A stretch of 64,000 bases of DNA. Origin: Rhynochetos jubatus. Lineage: Eukaryota > Chordata > Aves > Eurypygiformes > Rhynochetidae. Location: contig CM050654.1 in NCBI GenBank assembly GCA_027574665.1, forward strand, positions 29,407,722 to 29,471,721, given 5' to 3'. Within the stretch, counting starts at the first letter, position 1. Every line of letters begins with the position of its first letter. Below the pieces are notes generated by a model that worked only from the letters and a program-made list of their open reading frames with translations, was not told the origin of the DNA and searched no databases. Positions 46,701-58,617 of this stretch are shown here, piece by piece. The translations under genes were made by a program, and so were the position numbers.

Positions 46701-48349
46701 TTTAGCAAGTAAAATAAGACTCAAAAGGGGATAGGAGATGGGACCTACACCAAGAGCCTCACTACATACATTTCAGCATTCATTGACTTTGGGAGAGTCA
46801 AGCTAATTTGCACCAGCTGTGGATATAACCCTCCAAATCCTTATCACTAATTGTCAACAGCCCTGCAATAACTTCCTTCTAACAAGCAAAAAAGTGGAAG
46901 GTCTAGCAAGCTATTTTCCATGCCTATGTTAGAGGAAAGCGTTGGCAGAATCAGCTTATTTCTGTAGACTCATACTTCGGAGCAAAATGGTCATAGAAGT
47001 AGTTAAGTTCTCACTTTTTTTTCGATTGCCAAAAGCAAATGCATCATAGTGTACTTGAGTTTCCTGGGAATGACTAAATTTGTCTTTTTTATTGTGCAGC
47101 TGAGATATGGCATGATGTATTCTACTGCAGGAGCAAGTGAGGTACTGGCATTTTTTCTTTATTCTCGTCCAAACAGCTGATCTATGGTACAAACATCCAT
47201 GTTATGGGAATGAAAAGAACATGTGCTATTGCTTTACCCTTTGAATGTATTGTGCCTGCACAGGTTAAAGAAGCTAAAAGAAAAAGACAAGCACAGGGCT
47301 GTTTTATGGAATGAAAGATCCTAATCCTGAATCAAAAATATCTTTTAAATGTATCCCATCTGGTTCCCTAAGATAATTTTATAACCTTCACTTCTGTAGT
47401 GCTGAGGGGCTCTGTCAGGTGGAATGATACTGCTAAACAGAGCAAAACAGTAAGGACTGTTTCCTGCAGTAATAAAAAGAAAAACAAGTTTCACCTTTTC
47501 TGACTACCTTGTGTATTTCAGCATGTGTAATTTGGGGGGATTCTCTGCAACATCGTTTTGAACAGAAAATTGAGGGGCTGTCATTTTCATCACAAACATG
47601 TCATTTTACTGGAAGAAAATAGAGAACCTGGATGTAACACCGTAGAGCAGCTTTCGTGCCTATTAACATCCAACCTGACAAGCCCTTAGTGGCTAGCAAA
47701 ACTTTAAAGATGGTGGTTCAGGAAAATTATTCCTACCAGGTACAGATTACTGGGGGGAAATCTGTGAGAATGTTCAGTTTTACAAGCCAGGGATATCTAC
47801 TAAGGCTGGCTTTGAAGATGAGTGGGTATCTTCCTATGTTGTGATTTTATTACCCTCTTTTTGGTAATCCCTCTCTTAGTTCAACCTGAACAGGTAAACC
47901 AGGAGAGGTGTCAGGAAGCTGAACAACAGGGTAGCACTGTCGAGCTGCCATCAAATAGACTTCAACATACCTTACTGCTTTTCAATATACACTGGGAAGG
48001 GAAAAAAGTGCTTTTGGCTTCTCTTTGTCAGGTGGTTTTCAACCTCTCTTTTAAGTGGAGAGACTGCACAGGCTGATTTATCCATCTCCAGGCTGAATTA
48101 GTATATTCTGTTTTTCCTGGACATGAGTAAGTTTTGGATTTTGATATGGCATAGGCAGCCAGTGGCTTGTGAAGGGTTAAATCCTCTCCAAACACTTAGG
48201 TAATGTATGACTAGATAAAAACCTCATGTTTGTTGAAGTGAAACATTATTCTGCAACTTCTCAAAGTCATGGGTGATTTTCTACACTGTCAATCCAAGCC
48301 GGACTTTAATATGATAAAGAGCTCTGAAACTGCACTCCTATCACTGGTT
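46701..48349. other. Non-coding stretch, old-repeat phrase at 46.78 kb
   Basis: No gene. 'cattgactttgggagagtca' (46781-46800), followed by 'agctaatttgcaccagctgt' and ggatat, resembles the amniote repeat phrase 'cattgacttcaatgggagtcag...atttacaccagctgaggat'. Frames 46956-47192 minus and 47822-48076 plus are unrecognised. Confidence 0.5.
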
Positions 48350-48560
48350 GAACACACTACCAAAATCATTTTGATCCACTTCTCCCGTCTCATAAACAGC
48401 TGGTATTTGGCATGGCTGAGTGGATGGAGGCATTTCTGAACTGACTTTAATGACCTCGTAGTACATTTGCAATAGATGAAGCTTAGCAGTTAATCATGAT
48501 TGAAGTTGGCACCTGAAACAAAATTCTCACCTTGTCTTTGTGTTACAGTTGCAGCAAGAT
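48350..48560. promoter_or_regulatory. Possible conserved non-coding element
   Basis: Non-repetitive balanced block with words such as 'tctcccgtctcataaacagc', 'tggtatttggcatggctgag', 'gacctcgtagtacatttgca' and 'gcagttaatcatgattgaag', retaining some CpGs. Based on texture only. Confidence 0.2.
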
Positions 48561-50879
48561 CTTCTAGAGATATAATTTGGAAGCATTTCTGCTCTAACCT
48601 CAAGGAGTACTGGCACTATAAAATAATTACTTTGAAATAAATGGATTTATAAATAGTCTGTGCTGTATTTGGGTAGTTCAGGTTCACTGTTCCTTATTTG
48701 CATTTTCCTGAGAAGTTCAGCTTCCAGCTTTCCAGGTGGCCTTTCTCCCAGTATATTTCATGGATTTTAATTGGATCAGAGAGATGAAATTGTAGTAATT
48801 GGGTTTTTTTAAGAGTGTAATTTTTTTGCTTAAATTCTTTCAAAACCATAGGCTGATTGATACCCAGGACTTTTTGACCTCTTTCAGGAGCAAAGTTCAG
48901 TGTTCTCACTGGTGCTGTTATCCTACCACTTCAAGCTCCCAGTTCAGGACCATTTACTGAGACTCCTGGAGAGCCTTTGGTCTGCACAAGGTAATCTTAG
49001 CAGCTGAGGCCGTTGCATCGGTGTGACATCAACTGCAAAGGACAGGGAATTCAAAGGGCTGGTGATACTCTGCACCACTTATTCTGTCTTTTCACCTCAA
49101 AGACAGTGCCTCTTCTGCATAATTTGGGATTTATAAATGCATCTATTTTTGCAAATAGATGTAAGAATATTTGTTCAAATTGTGTTATTTTTAAGAACGT
49201 CTGTGCCAACTTCAGAGCATAGCCATTACAATACATGTATACATTATTTTCAGAGATTAGGTCTCATAGTTGCTTTACCTGATTAAGCCTGTCATATTAG
49301 CAGGTCTTTCATAACATTGCCCATGTGCAGTTGTCAGTCTTCAACTTTAGAGGCAATAGTCTACCTTTACTGCCATGATAACCTCTACTAATATAAACTC
49401 TACGTTGTACAATCTGATGAACGCTACATAAATATTCATATCATCTTCTATTATTCTAATATTACAGAATAAAATCTCTTCCTCTTTGTTGGGGAAGTCT
49501 GTCATTTACCATTTACCAATTATTTACCATTTTCCAGAAATTTGTTCAGAAATATCCTTTGCAATTTTAAGACTTGTGATTACCATTATCTCATTTTCCA
49601 TAACTGAACTTGTGAATTTGTTTTGGCTCCTTTACAGCTATATTGAAATATCAGGATCATGTTCTGCCCGCAAAGAAAACTCCTCACTTAAGCATATTTT
49701 CAACTTATTCACCATAATGGACTCACATTGCAGGTTTTTGGGGAAAGAATGTAGGTCATTTTCATTGTAATCTTAGCTTCTTTTTTTTCTTTTTTTTCTG
49801 AGGGTGCAGTATACCTTCAAAATAGTTTGTGACATTTTGAAAAATATCAACTATTTCATGATGCCATTAAAAAAATCTTCCTCTCTTTCAAACAGAAAAA
49901 ATACAAACCACAAAAATTAGTTCAGGGATGGAAAAACCTTCAGAATAAAAAATAAAATAAAAAATTTAAAACTTCAATCCAGTCACTTAAGCAAAGGAAA
50001 GAGGATAATTTCATAAAACTGTGCTTTCACTGTTAGAAAATACTGGATGCCTAAAAGGCTTTTATGTTAACAGAGGTAAGCATAAGAGAAACTCATAGCT
50101 GGAAGCAGAAAAGAGGAAAATTCATATGGGAGAGAGGTGCCTTTTTTAATAGCAAGACCAAATAACTTTCATAAGGACCAAGCATTTACCTCCTAATATC
50201 ATGCCTGCGTGCCTTGACGGTTGGTTTTACCTTTGGTAGCTACTAATTGTGCTTCAATCACATGTTATTGAGCTCAATACAGATGCCCCCAAATCAAAGC
50301 TACAGTCTGTTAGCTCTGAATCCATCCAAATAACCACATTTTCATTTTTGTTTAAATTCTATGAACGGATGACAATATGATTTGAATCTTTTTCTTTTAG
50401 GAAATTTAGGCTATGCAAAAGCATCATAAATACGGTCAAGTACTTAAACCTGGAACAAGCTGTACAAACAAAGTCTGGCATCAGTAGACTCAGACACAAT
50501 GTAGCAAGATAAGCAGGAAGAATGGCTTCATCGTCCAGAACTATGAACAGGGAAAGTTTTAACGGTCATTGACAAGATTACAGAATTAATACGTGTCTAG
50601 CAGCCTTTTGTTCTCATGGCAGATGATGGCAGAATCTGATGCATGCTATACCCAAGAGCATTTGGTCTTAGAGCGGTAGTTTTTTCCTTCATAATTGGAC
50701 CATATTTCTGTGGAGTTTTTCTATCTGTTGTGCAAACATGTTAATTTATAAAAAGGAGATAGAACAAAGGGAATAAAAGAGCTTGCATGCCCTGTTGCTG
50801 GGCAGGCTGAAACAGAGCCCTGGGCACTCTGGGATCTTTGCAGAATCATCAGGAATGTGGCAGAAGGATGAAGCACAAC

Positions 50880-51020
50880 AAGCAGTGTCTGAACTGTTGA
50901 TTACACTGGCAACAATTACTTTTATATTTCATTGATATAATGGCTTGCTTTTGCCTCTCAGTCAGACACTCACAAAACCAATTACAATTAAGCTTAGAAT
51001 AGAGATTGTTTCACCATTAG
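50880..51020. promoter_or_regulatory. Possible conserved non-coding element
   Basis: Words 'ctgttgattacactggcaac', aattacttttatatttc, 'aaaccaattacaattaagct' and agagattgtttc give a concentration of homeodomain- and SOX-like sites (ATTAC, CAATTA, ATTGTT) in unique sequence. Inference only. Confidence 0.18.
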
Positions 51021-51604
51021 TTGGGAATAGGACTGGAGTCAGATATTGCTTGAGTCATGGTTTCTGGGAGGTCTCCTTTTCTCCATTCCCCTTGTGGAAC
51101 GCATGTAAGTATTTGGCATTCAGGTTCAGGGAAAGGCAAAGAAAAAACTAAAATTCTGGGTATCAGGCTCAGAAAAGTGGCAGGCAATGGGTCAAAAGCT
51201 AAATCTGCCTTCAGAGAAGGACTTAACACTTCCGAGCACAAGTAGAAAGGAAAATGACCTTGTGACAAAGGAAAAGAGACTTTCTTGCTGCAGGAATACT
51301 GAAAGAATATGCAACCAGATGCACAAGTTTCCTTTGAAAAAGCTACTTCCTAATCAAAGCAGAAAAAAATCGTAAAGTTTCAAAGGAGACCTTCAACACA
51401 CTCCCACAACTGCCAAAAGGTATCAATAGCTCATCTGCAAGGCACCAAAACAAAGGGTCCCTTCCCTCTCTAGTGCTAGTTGATGGGAGAAGTTAACAAC
51501 TCAGTCACTCAACTTGTTTAAGTGACAGAAAAGAGCTGCGTGGTGGATGAAAAGCTTCTTGACTGACTGATGGCAGCTTGCTGTCTTTATTCAGCTTGCT
51601 TTAA

Positions 51605-51688
51605 AAATATGTGTGCATATATATGCATATGCTTACGTGTGAGTGTGTTTCTATATACACATACACACATATATATGTGTGTGTGTGA
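51605..51688. repeat. TG/CA/TA alternating tract with 20-bp perfect palindrome
   Basis: The tract combines gtgtgcatatatatgcatat, gtgtgag and cacatacacacat words. At 51663-51682 it contains acacacatatatatgtgtgt, which equals its own reverse complement. It is a low-complexity sequence prone to cruciform or Z-form DNA and slippage. Confidence 0.88.
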
Positions 51689-54459
51689 TGAGTAACAAAA
51701 TCCAGTTTAAGAACATTATCAGCTGACAAATCAAGTACTCATAAATAGCATGTTTCAGTACAAAGTTTGTCTGTTCAAAAATATTATTCACTGGTTCTTC
51801 ACTCAGATTTGAAAGACACGATTTCAAGTCTCAGAGTTTTCCGATGTGACCTTGGGTAAAACACCAAAAGAGGAATTCAGGTCCCTGAAACAGGCACCTC
51901 TTGCCATTTGAGATGCCCTAGTGAATGTGGCAAATGTACATAGGCCTCTCACAAATCATGCAGGACTTGAGAGCCATGTTACCATGTGGTTCTGAAGGCC
52001 AGGTAAGAATACCTTAGAGTACCTAAAATGACTGTTGAGACCTGTTGCTATAACCCCCTTCATGTAGCTCTGTGTTTCAGCTCCACATTTGTAAAGTTCT
52101 GACCTGTACCAACAATTTTCTCACCAACAATTCACCATAATAGTATGTGATATCATTCAATCATGATAGTGCAGTAGGACCCCTTAGGCACATTGACCTC
52201 TTTGTGCACATGAATTCCTTTAGGTCCTTTCCTTTTTTGTTATTTTATTTTTTCCCCTTCAAGATGACATGTCATCAAATAACTTGCAAATATAGGAATA
52301 GAAAAGAGAAGATTTTGTTCCAGTGACTGTGAATTACTTGTGAGCAAATACCATAGTAGAGGTCAGAGGTTTGCTTCAGTGTTCGATGTTGCCTTATTAT
52401 GAGTCTTGTTTAGAAGAAGGAAGGGGAAAAATAAAAGCTTCTTAATTTCAAAAGGCAAACATCCCTAAAGCCAGACATTTTTAATAATCACGCTGGCAGG
52501 GTACCCACAAAAGAATAGGGAACAGAGTTTACATTTAAATTCTTTTTAAAGCAAGATTAATTTCTATTTTATTTATCATGCCAGAGATAAAGAACAATTC
52601 TTTTTCCAGTGCTATGTCTACAATGGCCCCACCTAATTGTAGCAGTCTCGCAGCAGCCCTTCCTCATGAATCACTGTGGAAGAAGATAACATAATATCGG
52701 TTTGGCTCCTGAAACACAGCTGCATCCTTCCAGAGAATCCACACCAGCAGTGCCAATAGACTGAGAACAGTCCAGCTATATTTTTTTTTAAAGAATAAAT
52801 TAATAGAGGGTGATCATTTATTTCACTTCTTGTAACAGCTTAGTGAGAACATCCAGGAAAAAAATAAACAAGCAGAAAATGCTAAGTAGATAATTAAAAT
52901 TCACACTGAAAGAAATTTATCAAGTTGCAAATGGAAAATGAGAGAGATCTTGTGGAAGATGTGCATGCAGAAAGTTTCACTGAGGGCAGCAAAGTTGTCA
53001 GGAGAACAGTGGCACTTAGCCTTCTCTAAATGTCTGGACACTTCTCAAAAACAGACAATTCATTCTGGTTGTAGATGTGATCTCGTGTGTTTCTGCTACA
53101 TCTAAAGCCAGCTGGAGGCCAGACTGATTACTCTTGCACATCGTGCAGTTTTAGTGAAACCAATTAATTTACCAGTTATGGAAGCCATAATGTGAGGAGG
53201 AAGATTCACTAACAAGGAACTTTGAAAGTTAAATGGCCAGAAGCACATAAATAAGGAGGAAGCCCAGTCAAAACCTGGTTCTCTGTCCAGAAGCAGATTG
53301 TAAAATGCCAGCTGGCATTACAATGCAGCATTCTTCTAGAAAATGCAGCTTTGGTTATTACACAGTGGCACATGCTAGCTGTTTCAGAACGGCTATATGT
53401 CAACAGGGGTGACCCAAGGAGCAGTTCGTCCTTTGTAGCCTGTCAAAAGCAACTCACTATTCCAGGAAAATCAGTAAATAAGAAAGGAGGATGGAACCAT
53501 ACCAGGCGGTAACCAATTGCACAGACAATGCCTTGGATTTATGCCAATTTAAAAGAGCAGTGTTTGGACTCCTAGTCAAAATTATGTACTATTATGACAA
53601 ATATTTTTATTGCAGAACAGCACCATCTTCACCATTTTCACACCAGTTCTTCAGTTTGTGTCTCACTCGTTTTTTTCACAGAAGGCTATAATTTGCTACT
53701 GTTCTCATCCTGATGAAACTCAGCCCTGCTGTATTTAGTGGGTGTTTTCCTGCCTCTTTGAACACTAGCTTTAGCACAGATGTTTGCTGGAACTATTGGC
53801 TTGAATCTAGTTTTGTTGACTTATTGTAATTACATGGGCAATTCTCACTGGATGCAAGATAGTTTCTTAAAGTATGGTAAGACTTTTCTCCCAGGAGAAG
53901 ACTCCTAAGAGAACGTCCCCTTAGTCTGAAAAGAGGTGATCAGTATTTAAAAAAGGAAATTTTCACCTATCCCTCCCTCCAAGGAAAGAAGACATTGGTT
54001 TTATGGCTAAAAATGCCCTGCAACTCAAAGCAATCCACCTCCACCAGTATACCCCTAGGCAAGATGTATTAATACCTTTGGCCCTGCTTCAGCAGAGGAC
54101 TGCAACAAGTTATTCATGCAAAGAAATTCAGTGCATCCTCTGAGCAATGTTGAGTATAGCCCAACGTTTGCTTTTCACGCAGCTGAAGTAGAGCAGAGTG
54201 TCTTCAAAAATATAACCTTTCTTGTGGTGCTGCATACGTCTGAAAAGTCTGACGTTCATGCAGAGGCTGCAAGGAAAAGAGCTTATAGTTTTCATGTTAT
54301 CTATTTGATTCATGGATGAAATAACAAATACAGGGGTAATTTGCAGTGAGGGTTGAATACAGATTTTTTTTCAGACAACTTTGTAAGATATCTCTTGGGT
54401 CACCTCTGAAGTTTCTGGATTCCATTGTAATTGTCTTCATTGAAATATATTTGTTATTC

Positions 54460-54640
54460 TCAGGCCTAGCCTAATGAATTATCCAAATCCTTCTGAATAT
54501 GTTTGCTATGCTCCTTATTATTCATACTTTGTTCCCATTTATTATCTTCTGCAGTGAAAACCTAGCTTTCAAATCCCTCCTCCAAATCACTCATAAGAAT
54601 AAGCTCATCATCTTTGTACCAAATCAAGCATATCTCAGAA
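54460..54640 (-). mobile_element. Probable ancient L3/CR1 LINE RT-domain remnant, antisense
   Basis: On plus, 'gaattatccaaatccttctg', aatatgtttgctatgctcc, ttattattcatactttg, 'ttattatcttctgcagtgaa' and then 'cctccaaatcactcataaga' ataa follows the antisense of the CR1/L3 RT segment around the FADD box ('...catctgcaaactt...cttccaaatcactgataaaaat...'). It is highly diverged, boundaries are approximate, and the match is from memory. Confidence 0.4.
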
Positions 54641-55116
54641 TTAATGGTCAACATCATTTACTATATACTGTACTTCATTTTGCTGCTTATTAACTTTTGA
54701 CTTATACATTTAACAATGGCTTGCTTTTCTTAGCCTGAAAAACTGTAGATGTGCAGCAAACCTGAAGCTGACAGACAGTGAGACAATGCCACACCTCCTT
54801 GAGAATGGCCTGAGATCAAAACCTGCCTCTGGAGGGTAAAAGTCTGTATTAGATTTTTGTAATAAGGGTATATTCCTCATGCAAGTCAGAGTTGAGACAG
54901 CACATAACCACTTCTGAAAATATGCCTGCCAGTCTGAATTGTCTGCACATGTTATTTTTCTCAGGCTTGGAAATATGTGAATGATTGGTAATAAGAAAAT
55001 GTTTTAAATTCCTCAACCCTTTTCTCTTCCAATTTGAAGCTGAATTTAAAAGATTATCTGATTTTAAAGTGCCGGAATAGAAATCCACAGATGAAAATTC
55101 AATATTTTCTCAGTTA
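54641..55116. other. Non-coding stretch, nothing recognised
   Basis: Unique AT-rich sequence. The minus frame 54849-55088 is unrecognised. No sites or repeats were seen. Confidence 0.55.
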
Positions 55117-55220
55117 CACTTTCTCTGTGTGACTTTGAGTAAGTCACTTAACCTATGCTTTTTCTCGTTTCTCTGCGTGGAAAACTCTATCTGTAAAATA
55201 GGCATAAAACTTAAAAGGAT
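55117..55220 (-). mobile_element. Ancient MIR-like SINE remnant (antisense core)
   Basis: 'ctgtgtgactttgagtaagt', cacttaacctatgc, tttctcgtttctctgcg and 'aaaactctatctgtaaaata' ggcataa matches the antisense MIR/CORE core 'tgtgtgaccttgggcaagtcacttaacctctctg...gtttcctcatctgtaaaatggg'. Well over half of the diagnostic words remain, so the identity of the core is fairly clear. Whether it is MIR proper or a related amniote SINE cannot be settled by eye. Confidence 0.65.
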
Positions 55221-56214
55221 CAAGTGAAAATGAAGTGATGACAGTATTAACTAGACACTCTGCATCTGCTCGATGCCTAGAAGGACACTGCAGTGTCAAA
55301 GTCACCAGCTAGACAGACTGGTTTGCAGGAAAACTCTCTGGGTGAGACTTAAGGCCAGCCAGGTAACATACCTTAGGAAAGAAATGGGGGAACCTCTGGT
55401 ATTTCTTGATGTGCACATACCTAAAGTACAGAGGTGTGCTGACTCAGCTGTCTGCCTACAACAACACCCAGGCAAGGCTGGAAGAGAGGACATCCAGGAA
55501 TATTTCCTGAAAGGGTCCTGGGTTTCAACAAGGACACGTAAGAACAATAACCTGAATTCATGGCTTCTACCAAAGCACTATGAATGTGCAAAGCTGGGTC
55601 TCAAGAGTCCCTTAAGCTTGAAGCATCTCCAAGGACCAGGATCTCTATCTCTGTTGATCAGAATGAAGCAGTTTGGAGAGCTTGTGATGTGAATGTTGCC
55701 TTGAGATGGTCTCTAGCTCCCTGCCGATCAAAGCCACAATCAGACAAGACACACAAAATACTTCCTGTGACAATTAAAATCCTCTCTGCTTCTCATAAAG
55801 TGCCATTCTCCTGCCACTTCAAATACAATTCCAGTTTGTTTCTTGCTTCAAGGTCTATCCTTCTATTTTAAAGATGTTACACAAAAAACTTGCTGGGTGA
55901 ATTGCCAATTAAGATTAAGAGAAGGAAAAAACAGTCCTCAGTGCCATTTCACAACCTTCACTCTGGTAAAATGCAGCTGTCACTTTTAGTCACTGCCTTT
56001 CCCATAAGCCTGTGTTAAATATTAACACCGAGGTACAGTCTACCTGATTTGCATCTGAAGTACGTGGGTTTGCAGCAAGGAGACCTCAGAATATGGTAGA
56101 AAATGAGCTACAAATAGAGGTCATCATAGAAAAATTCACAAGAAGAACATCTCTAGGTATCCTCTAGAATAAAAGAGAATTATCTTCTCTTTTTTTCATC
56201 CTTTCATTTCAAGC
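55221..56214. other. Non-coding stretch, no gene recognised
   Basis: Frames 55273-55692 (139 codons) and 55584-55871 on plus and 55302-55547 on minus overlap here. None has a recognisable domain, and their overlap in several frames argues for chance openness in a GC-richer patch. Confidence 0.5.
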
Positions 56215-56315
56215 TAGTTCTGCTCTGCACTGGGGAAGTGGGAGTTGGAATGAGCTGAACTACAAGCAGTCCTTTCCAAACTAAATTATTCTACAATTTT
56301 ATGATTTGTAGATTT
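56215..56315 (+). mobile_element. CR1 LINE 3' end, diverged
   Basis: 'cagtcctttccaaactaaat', then 'tattctacaattttatgatt', is the CR1 3' terminus ('gtcccttccaacctaaattattctatgattctatg'). It retains degraded ATTCTATG terminal repeats and is preceded by a diverged 'ggagttggaatgagctgaac' that corresponds to the 'gggttggactagatgacc' word. Only about 100 bp is visible; it is 5'-truncated or too decayed upstream. Confidence 0.85.
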
Positions 56316-57531
56316 GCTATTAACTTTTTAAATTAATACAGCCTGAGTGAGTGAACACAGCCACCTAGTTATTTCACCAACTCAGCCTGTCACTGCCTAA
56401 TGCTATACTTTGTCAAACATAACAATATACAAGTACGGTTGGTGAAAGTTATTGTGTTCCTGCTCGCACTGTTTGTGATATAGCAAAAAACATCACATGA
56501 AATCTGTAATGAGATTTGTCTCCATTATTCTTCAGGGTAGTCATCAGATTTGTTGAGCCTTTTCTCTCCTGGTATATCTTTGTGTTACTGTAATTTATTA
56601 CAATTTTATATCATTATTTTGTTTTGTGCATGTTTCATCGAAGAACCTCTTTGTGTGTTCTCCTTTTCTCCATATAAAATGCCTGACTGATAAGTTTCTA
56701 TTTGTGCTCAATTTGTTCTTTACTCCTGCTCTAAATCTTCTTTTCTTAGATTTACTGTATCCCAGTTGTTTGCAGGAAACTGTAATCAAGTTAATAATAG
56801 ATCTTAAACAGCAAAGATTCTCTCTTTAGCAAAATTAAGTCATTCGATAGGACATCTTTCAAAATAGAAAGCATGGCAAGGTGCCAAAATATCACTGAAA
56901 AAGAAACGAAGTTGAATACTTGCCTCTTACTTGTGCTTCTAAAAATCTCCCTTCTGTCATCAGAAGCTTGGGCGCATTGCAAGGTCAAGTCTGATTGCAT
57001 GTGTAGAGTGTGCTGAGCATACGGTCTACGTAACTCATGTTCATCATTTTACTTTTTAAATCCTAGGCATACAAGTTCTAAACTAAAATTGGCAGGCTTT
57101 CTGACTCTGAAATGCAAAGAATATTTTTTTTACTTTATGAGTGTTGGATCTGTCGTTTACTAATGCAAGTGTGCATGTGACATTTTGTCAGTCATTCTTT
57201 TGTATCTGAAGTGCTGAGAAAAAAACAGCTTGATGATGAAAAAGTGATGACCAAACTCTCTGTGACCTGCAGGTTCTTTATATTGGCATGAGAGAGTGTT
57301 AAAATTGAACATAGAATCATTAGCTCCTCTAGAAAGATGTGGCCTTTGCACATTTGTAGTAAACCTAACAAAGCTCTAAAGCTTCATCCACGCTGGAGCC
57401 TCAAAGGACTTCTACAATTCTGTTGTTTAATAACAGCATTGCTATTGAAGATCATTGCAGTCAGTGAGTGGATAGGAGGAGGCAATATGTGCTCCTGGAG
57501 CCAGTATGAAGGAGAAGAGCAGGCAAGATTT

Positions 57532-57560
57532 AAAAAAAAAAAAAAAACAAAAAAAACAAA
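57532..57560 (+). repeat. A-rich low-complexity tract
   Basis: Sixteen A residues then A(n)C units. It has no target-site duplication or retroposon body that I can identify. Confidence 0.8.
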
Positions 57561-58592
57561 CCCAAAGAAGGAAGCAAGACTTCTAAAACATCTATTATTG
57601 TTCTTGTTCCAACAGGCAAATATGCCAGTTAGAGGGCAGGACCAAATTGGGAAGACTGTGGCTTCATGAGGATAATCCATGCTCAGGTCATGGCTATTGA
57701 GGCTGACATTCAGTGTAAGAGGAAGCTGGAAAGCAAAGGTCAGAGTGACAATGATCACAGCATTTCACCTACATCTACAGTTCAATTGCCCTACCTGCGT
57801 CGCTTTGGCATGATACTGTGGTCCAGTAGCAACAGCATGGCCGAAGGTGAATTAACTCCACTTGGCTCTAATTGAACAGCAAGAATTGGAAGGGTGAAAG
57901 CAGCCTAGCAAGCAAGGTGTCACCACCAAACCATCTGATCCAAACCTCTCTGATCATTAACCTCCACTCCATCCCCCAAATCATCACATGCAACAAAGCA
58001 CTTCAGCCTTCCAGGTCTCCCGGATGCACTATTAATGTCGTAAACATCGGTACTCCGAGCCATCAGACTGACAGCAGTTTCCCAGCAGAAAAGGAAACCT
58101 AATGTATGTTGACATATGAAGAGCACAGGAGCTGTGATGCAGCCCTCTGAGGATCACACATGCCATTTTCTCCCTTTCAGAACTGTTGAAACAACAGACT
58201 ATCCTTCCCCAAAATGGACAAGTTTAAGCCAAATGCTGTCAGCTCCTCTTATTATTGATAACGCTTGACAAGGCTGAGATTTGATTGATTTTCTTTTAGC
58301 CTTTTTGACCAAATGGAAATGGCTGCGCTTTTTTTTTTTCAGTTTTTTTTTTCCACTCCACATTGCACACAGCTGGTCTAAATGTGCAAGAGGTGCCAGA
58401 CCTTGAATGAAATTCTGGGAACAGAAACATGTAGCTAAGGCCTTGCAGAATTTCTGGGTGTTTTATTTTTCTTTCGACTTAAGACAACCAGCAAACCCCA
58501 GAACAAAATAAACTTCTGTGTGGGTATCCTCAGATCAGACATGAAATATTCATACTAATGTAGCAATCTGCTGCTGGGTTTTGGAGGGTTAG

Positions 58593-58617
58593 TTTATTTA
58601 TTTATTTACTTATTTGT
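58593..58617 (+). repeat. TTTA tetranucleotide microsatellite
   Basis: About six TTTA units with one C substitution. A minor simple repeat. Confidence 0.85.

Larger units (their letters stand above)
48561..54459. other. Non-coding stretch, no gene recognised
   Basis: No supportable gene. Contains T-runs (49782-49799), A-rich runs (49880-49970), the TG/CA/TA palindromic tract at 51605-51688, a possible conserved block at 50880-51020, and a weak MIR-like phrase 'gatgtgaccttgggtaaaac' at 51843-51862. Overlapping frames at 50945-51375 on both strands and 53491-53691 are unrecognised. Confidence 0.5.

Noticed and set aside
51835-51870. 'gatgtgaccttgggtaaaac' resembling an antisense MIR core
   Set aside because: Single phrase without the following cacttaacc...tctgtaaaat words, so it is too weak to annotate.
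55273-55692. 139-codon open frame on plus
   Set aside because: Charged and basic residues looked protein-like at first, but no motif or exon borders were found and other frames are also open.
57308-57360. 'catagaatcattag' resembling a CR1 antisense 3' end
   Set aside because: The following bases do not continue the CR1 pattern (no ggttggaa... word). A 14-bp match alone is not enough.
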